This document shows, piece by piece, positions 22,030-23,312 of a stretch of 23,312 nucleotides of DNA (the stretch's first letter is position 1; the number at the start of each line of letters is the position of its first letter). A program made the translations under genes and the position numbers. This stretch comes from a virus: IMG/VR virus record IMGVR_UViG_3300012954_002212, positions 1 through 23,312 of that record; one strand, given 5' to 3'. Under the pieces are notes generated by a model that had not been told where the DNA came from, ran no database searches, and saw nothing but the letters and a program-made list of their open reading frames with translations.

Positions 22030-22054
22030 CCTTTGTGTAAAGATGTCTTATATT
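22026..22054 (+). promoter_or_regulatory. Sigma70-type promoter
   Basis: TTGACC (22026-22031), 17 bases, TATATT (22049-22054). One mismatch from consensus at -35 and one at -10. It overlaps the stop of the Smr-like gene and drives the gene starting at 22091. Confidence 0.65.
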
Positions 22055-22070
22055 ATATGTATAGGGCAAT

Positions 22071-22087
22071 AAAGCAAAGAGGGCTTT
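22071..22087 (+). promoter_or_regulatory. Small hairpin presenting ribosome site
   Basis: AAAGC (22071-22075) pairs with GCTTT (22083-22087) over a loop AAAGAGG that holds the ribosome site for ATG 22091. The stem has five base pairs, so it is a weak signal on its own, but repeats the design seen at 21112-21143. Confidence 0.35.
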
Positions 22088-22090
22088 CAA

Positions 22091-22486
22091 ATGTTTACAT
22101 ACTGTGAAGATACTATTTCAGACTTACACAAAGAAGTGTATGGTGTCCGTCCACGTGAAGCTTTTTACGCAGACTGGAATAACTGTACTCCTGCAGAAAA
22201 GCAGAAAACTTGGGATGAGTACTGCAAAACTCTTGAGCAAAATATGGCTGAAGAGAAAATTCGTGAAGCAGCCTGTGTTGCACGATTTGAAGACCGTGTG
22301 CAAGATGTGATAAATCTTGGTGCAGGCGATCGTACAACAGCACTCCGTTGGATTGCACAACAAGAAACTTTTTATCATATACAAGATGTAGAGCATTTTG
22401 TATGGGAGCAAGGTATCTTGTTTACAGATTATGGTAAAGCTCTTGTAGACGAGCTTTCAGCAGTTGTTGAATATAAAGATATATAA
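22091..22486 (+). CDS. Unknown protein of 131 residues
   Basis: The protein begins MFTYCEDTISDLHKEVYGVRPREAF and has a central helix-rich acidic part with AEEKIREAACVARFEDRVQDV; then GAGDRTTALRWIAQQE (about 93-108), and an acidic C-terminal helix. The pattern 'DLHK-x-GxRP-x6-W' recalls phage and plasmid proteins of unknown role. It has its own promoter. No catalytic motif. Confidence 0.75.
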   Translation: MFTYCEDTISDLHKEVYGVRPREAFYADWNNCTPAEKQKTWDEYCKTLEQNMAEEKIREAACVARFEDRVQDVINLGAGDRTTALRWIAQQETFYHIQDVEHFVWEQGILFTDYGKALVDELSAVVEYKDI

Positions 22487-22491
22487 AAAGG

Positions 22492-22520
22492 TTGACACTG
22501 CAACAAATAAATGTTAATGT
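22492..22520 (+). promoter_or_regulatory. Possible promoter of MoxR-like gene
   Basis: TTGACA (22492-22497), 17 bases, TAATGT (22515-22520). The -35 is perfect; the -10 matches only in half of its positions. It lies in the intergenic space just upstream of the AAA+ gene. Confidence 0.45.
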
Positions 22521-22560
22521 AACGTATAAGCACTGATACAAACAAACAAGGAAATACAAA

Positions 22561-23312
22561 ATGGATACAATGACAAGACAAGTTAGTCCGAATCGAGCTA
22601 AGAAAAGCATTTATCGGGCATTTAAAAAGAAGCGACCTGTGTTTTTATGGGGTCCTCCAGGTATTGGTAAGTCTGATATTATTAGGCAGATTACTGATAG
22701 TATGAAAAACAGCCATCTAATTGATATTAGATTATCGCTGTGGGAACCAACAGACATCAAAGGTATTCCGTACTTTGATGCTAACCAAGGCAAAATGGTG
22801 TGGGGCGCACCTAGCGAATTGCCAGACGAAGAATTCGCAAAAGCATATGATAACATTGTTGTATTCTTTGACGAGATGAACTCAGCTCCTCCTGCTGTAC
22901 AAGCGGCAGCATATCAGTTGATTCTAAATCGTCGAGTAGGACAATACAAATTACCAGACAACGTTATTATCGTTGCCGCTGGTAACCGCGAAGCAGACAA
23001 AGGTGTTACGTATCGAATGCCTGCTCCGCTTGCAAATCGCTTTATACACTTAGAACTTTCAGTATTGTTTGATGATTGGTTTGAGTGGGCAGTTGACAAC
23101 AAGCAACACAAAGATGTTGTTGGCTACTTGCAATTTGCTAAACAGGATCTTTATGATTTTGATCCTAAATCGCCAAGTCGTTCTTTTGCAACGCCACGTA
23201 GTTGGTCGTTTGTTTCTGAACTACTAGACGAAGATGATTCAGATGAATCTACAACTACAGACCTTGTTGCTGGTGCTGTAGGTGAAGGTTTGGCTGTAAA
23301 ATTTATGGCTCA
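22561..23312 (+). CDS. MoxR-type AAA+ ATPase, 3' end outside window
   Basis: At least 250 residues from ATG 22561 with AAGGAA upstream. Walker A is GPPGIGKS (31-38), Walker B VVFFDEMN (100-107, Asp104 and Glu105), sensor 1 is AAGN (139-142), and NR (159-160) is in the arginine-finger region, as in MoxR ATPases that remodel partner proteins with a VWA domain. A VWA partner should follow outside the window. The enzyme may act in virion assembly or host takeover; phage members of this group are common but their targets are unknown. Confidence 0.9.
   Translation, partial: MDTMTRQVSPNRAKKSIYRAFKKKRPVFLWGPPGIGKSDIIRQITDSMKNSHLIDIRLSLWEPTDIKGIPYFDANQGKMVWGAPSELPDEEFAKAYDNIVVFFDEMNSAPPAVQAAAYQLILNRRVGQYKLPDNVIIVAAGNREADKGVTYRMPAPLANRFIHLELSVLFDDWFEWAVDNKQHKDVVGYLQFAKQDLYDFDPKSPSRSFATPRSWSFVSELLDEDDSDESTTTDLVAGAVGEGLAVKFMA

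Noticed and set aside
1-23312. tRNA genes, CRISPR arrays, insertion sequences, attachment sites, strong terminators
   Set aside because: None could be recognised; intergenic spaces are under 80 bases and hold only promoters, ribosome sites and the hairpins listed. No QueC-type PP-loop gene was seen either.

Overview
The window is a gapless, AT-rich, single-strand gene array typical of the replication region of a T4-like marine myovirus. All 43 supported genes read on the + strand. Most neighbours overlap by 1-30 bases or sit next to a short AAGGAG-type ribosome site. Hallmark genes are a family B DNA polymerase (gp43-like), a sliding clamp (gp45-like), a DsbA-like small protein, an RNase H/FEN-type 5'-3' exonuclease and a MoxR-type AAA+ ATPase. 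The host is probably an alphaproteobacterium: the phage carries a CHCC zinc-finger protein of the NDUFS6 type and a YdcH/DUF465 protein, both common in that group. The low GC and marine-phage gene set would suit a SAR11-like host, but this is inference. No tRNA, rRNA, CRISPR array or insertion sequence was seen.

Layout. 1-2624: end of a large acidic protein with a calcium-loop motif, then an ATP-grasp-like protein and a possible GNAT-fold protein. 2621-5894: promoter, DsbA-like protein, membrane protein, DNA polymerase. 5896-8396: zinc-finger protein, cupin, cytidylyltransferase-like protein, eukaryotic-type phosphomannomutase, truncated UDP-glucose dehydrogenase (a nucleotide-sugar block). 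8386-13716: strong promoter, sliding clamp, PsiE-like membrane protein, DpdA-like DNA transglycosylase, YdcH protein, two unknown proteins, QueD-like protein, small protein, glycosyltransferase. 13713-16319: short GalE-like epimerase, several unknown small proteins, a phosphoribosyltransferase and a Cys-rich mini-protein. 16323-21084: strong promoter with a 5' hairpin, folE, a mini membrane protein, queE, small unknowns, an MBD4-like DNA glycosylase, the 5' exonuclease, two unknowns. 21085-23312: palindrome and a hairpin around a start codon, three small genes including an Smr protein, two more promoters, and the start of the MoxR ATPase.

How they work together. FolE, a QueD-like enzyme and QueE supply the early steps of 7-deazaguanine (preQ0) synthesis, and the DpdA-like transglycosylase would put the base into phage DNA, probably as protection from restriction. 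QueC is not in the window. Sugar-nucleotide enzymes and a glycosyltransferase are interleaved with this pathway, and an ATP-grasp/GNAT-like pair lies upstream, so further decoration of the base or of the virion is possible but unproven. PsiE, the zinc-finger protein and the phosphoribosyltransferase look like host-metabolism genes. Expression is probably divided among five or more host-like sigma70 promoters with 17-base spacers, plus translational hairpins near some start codons.
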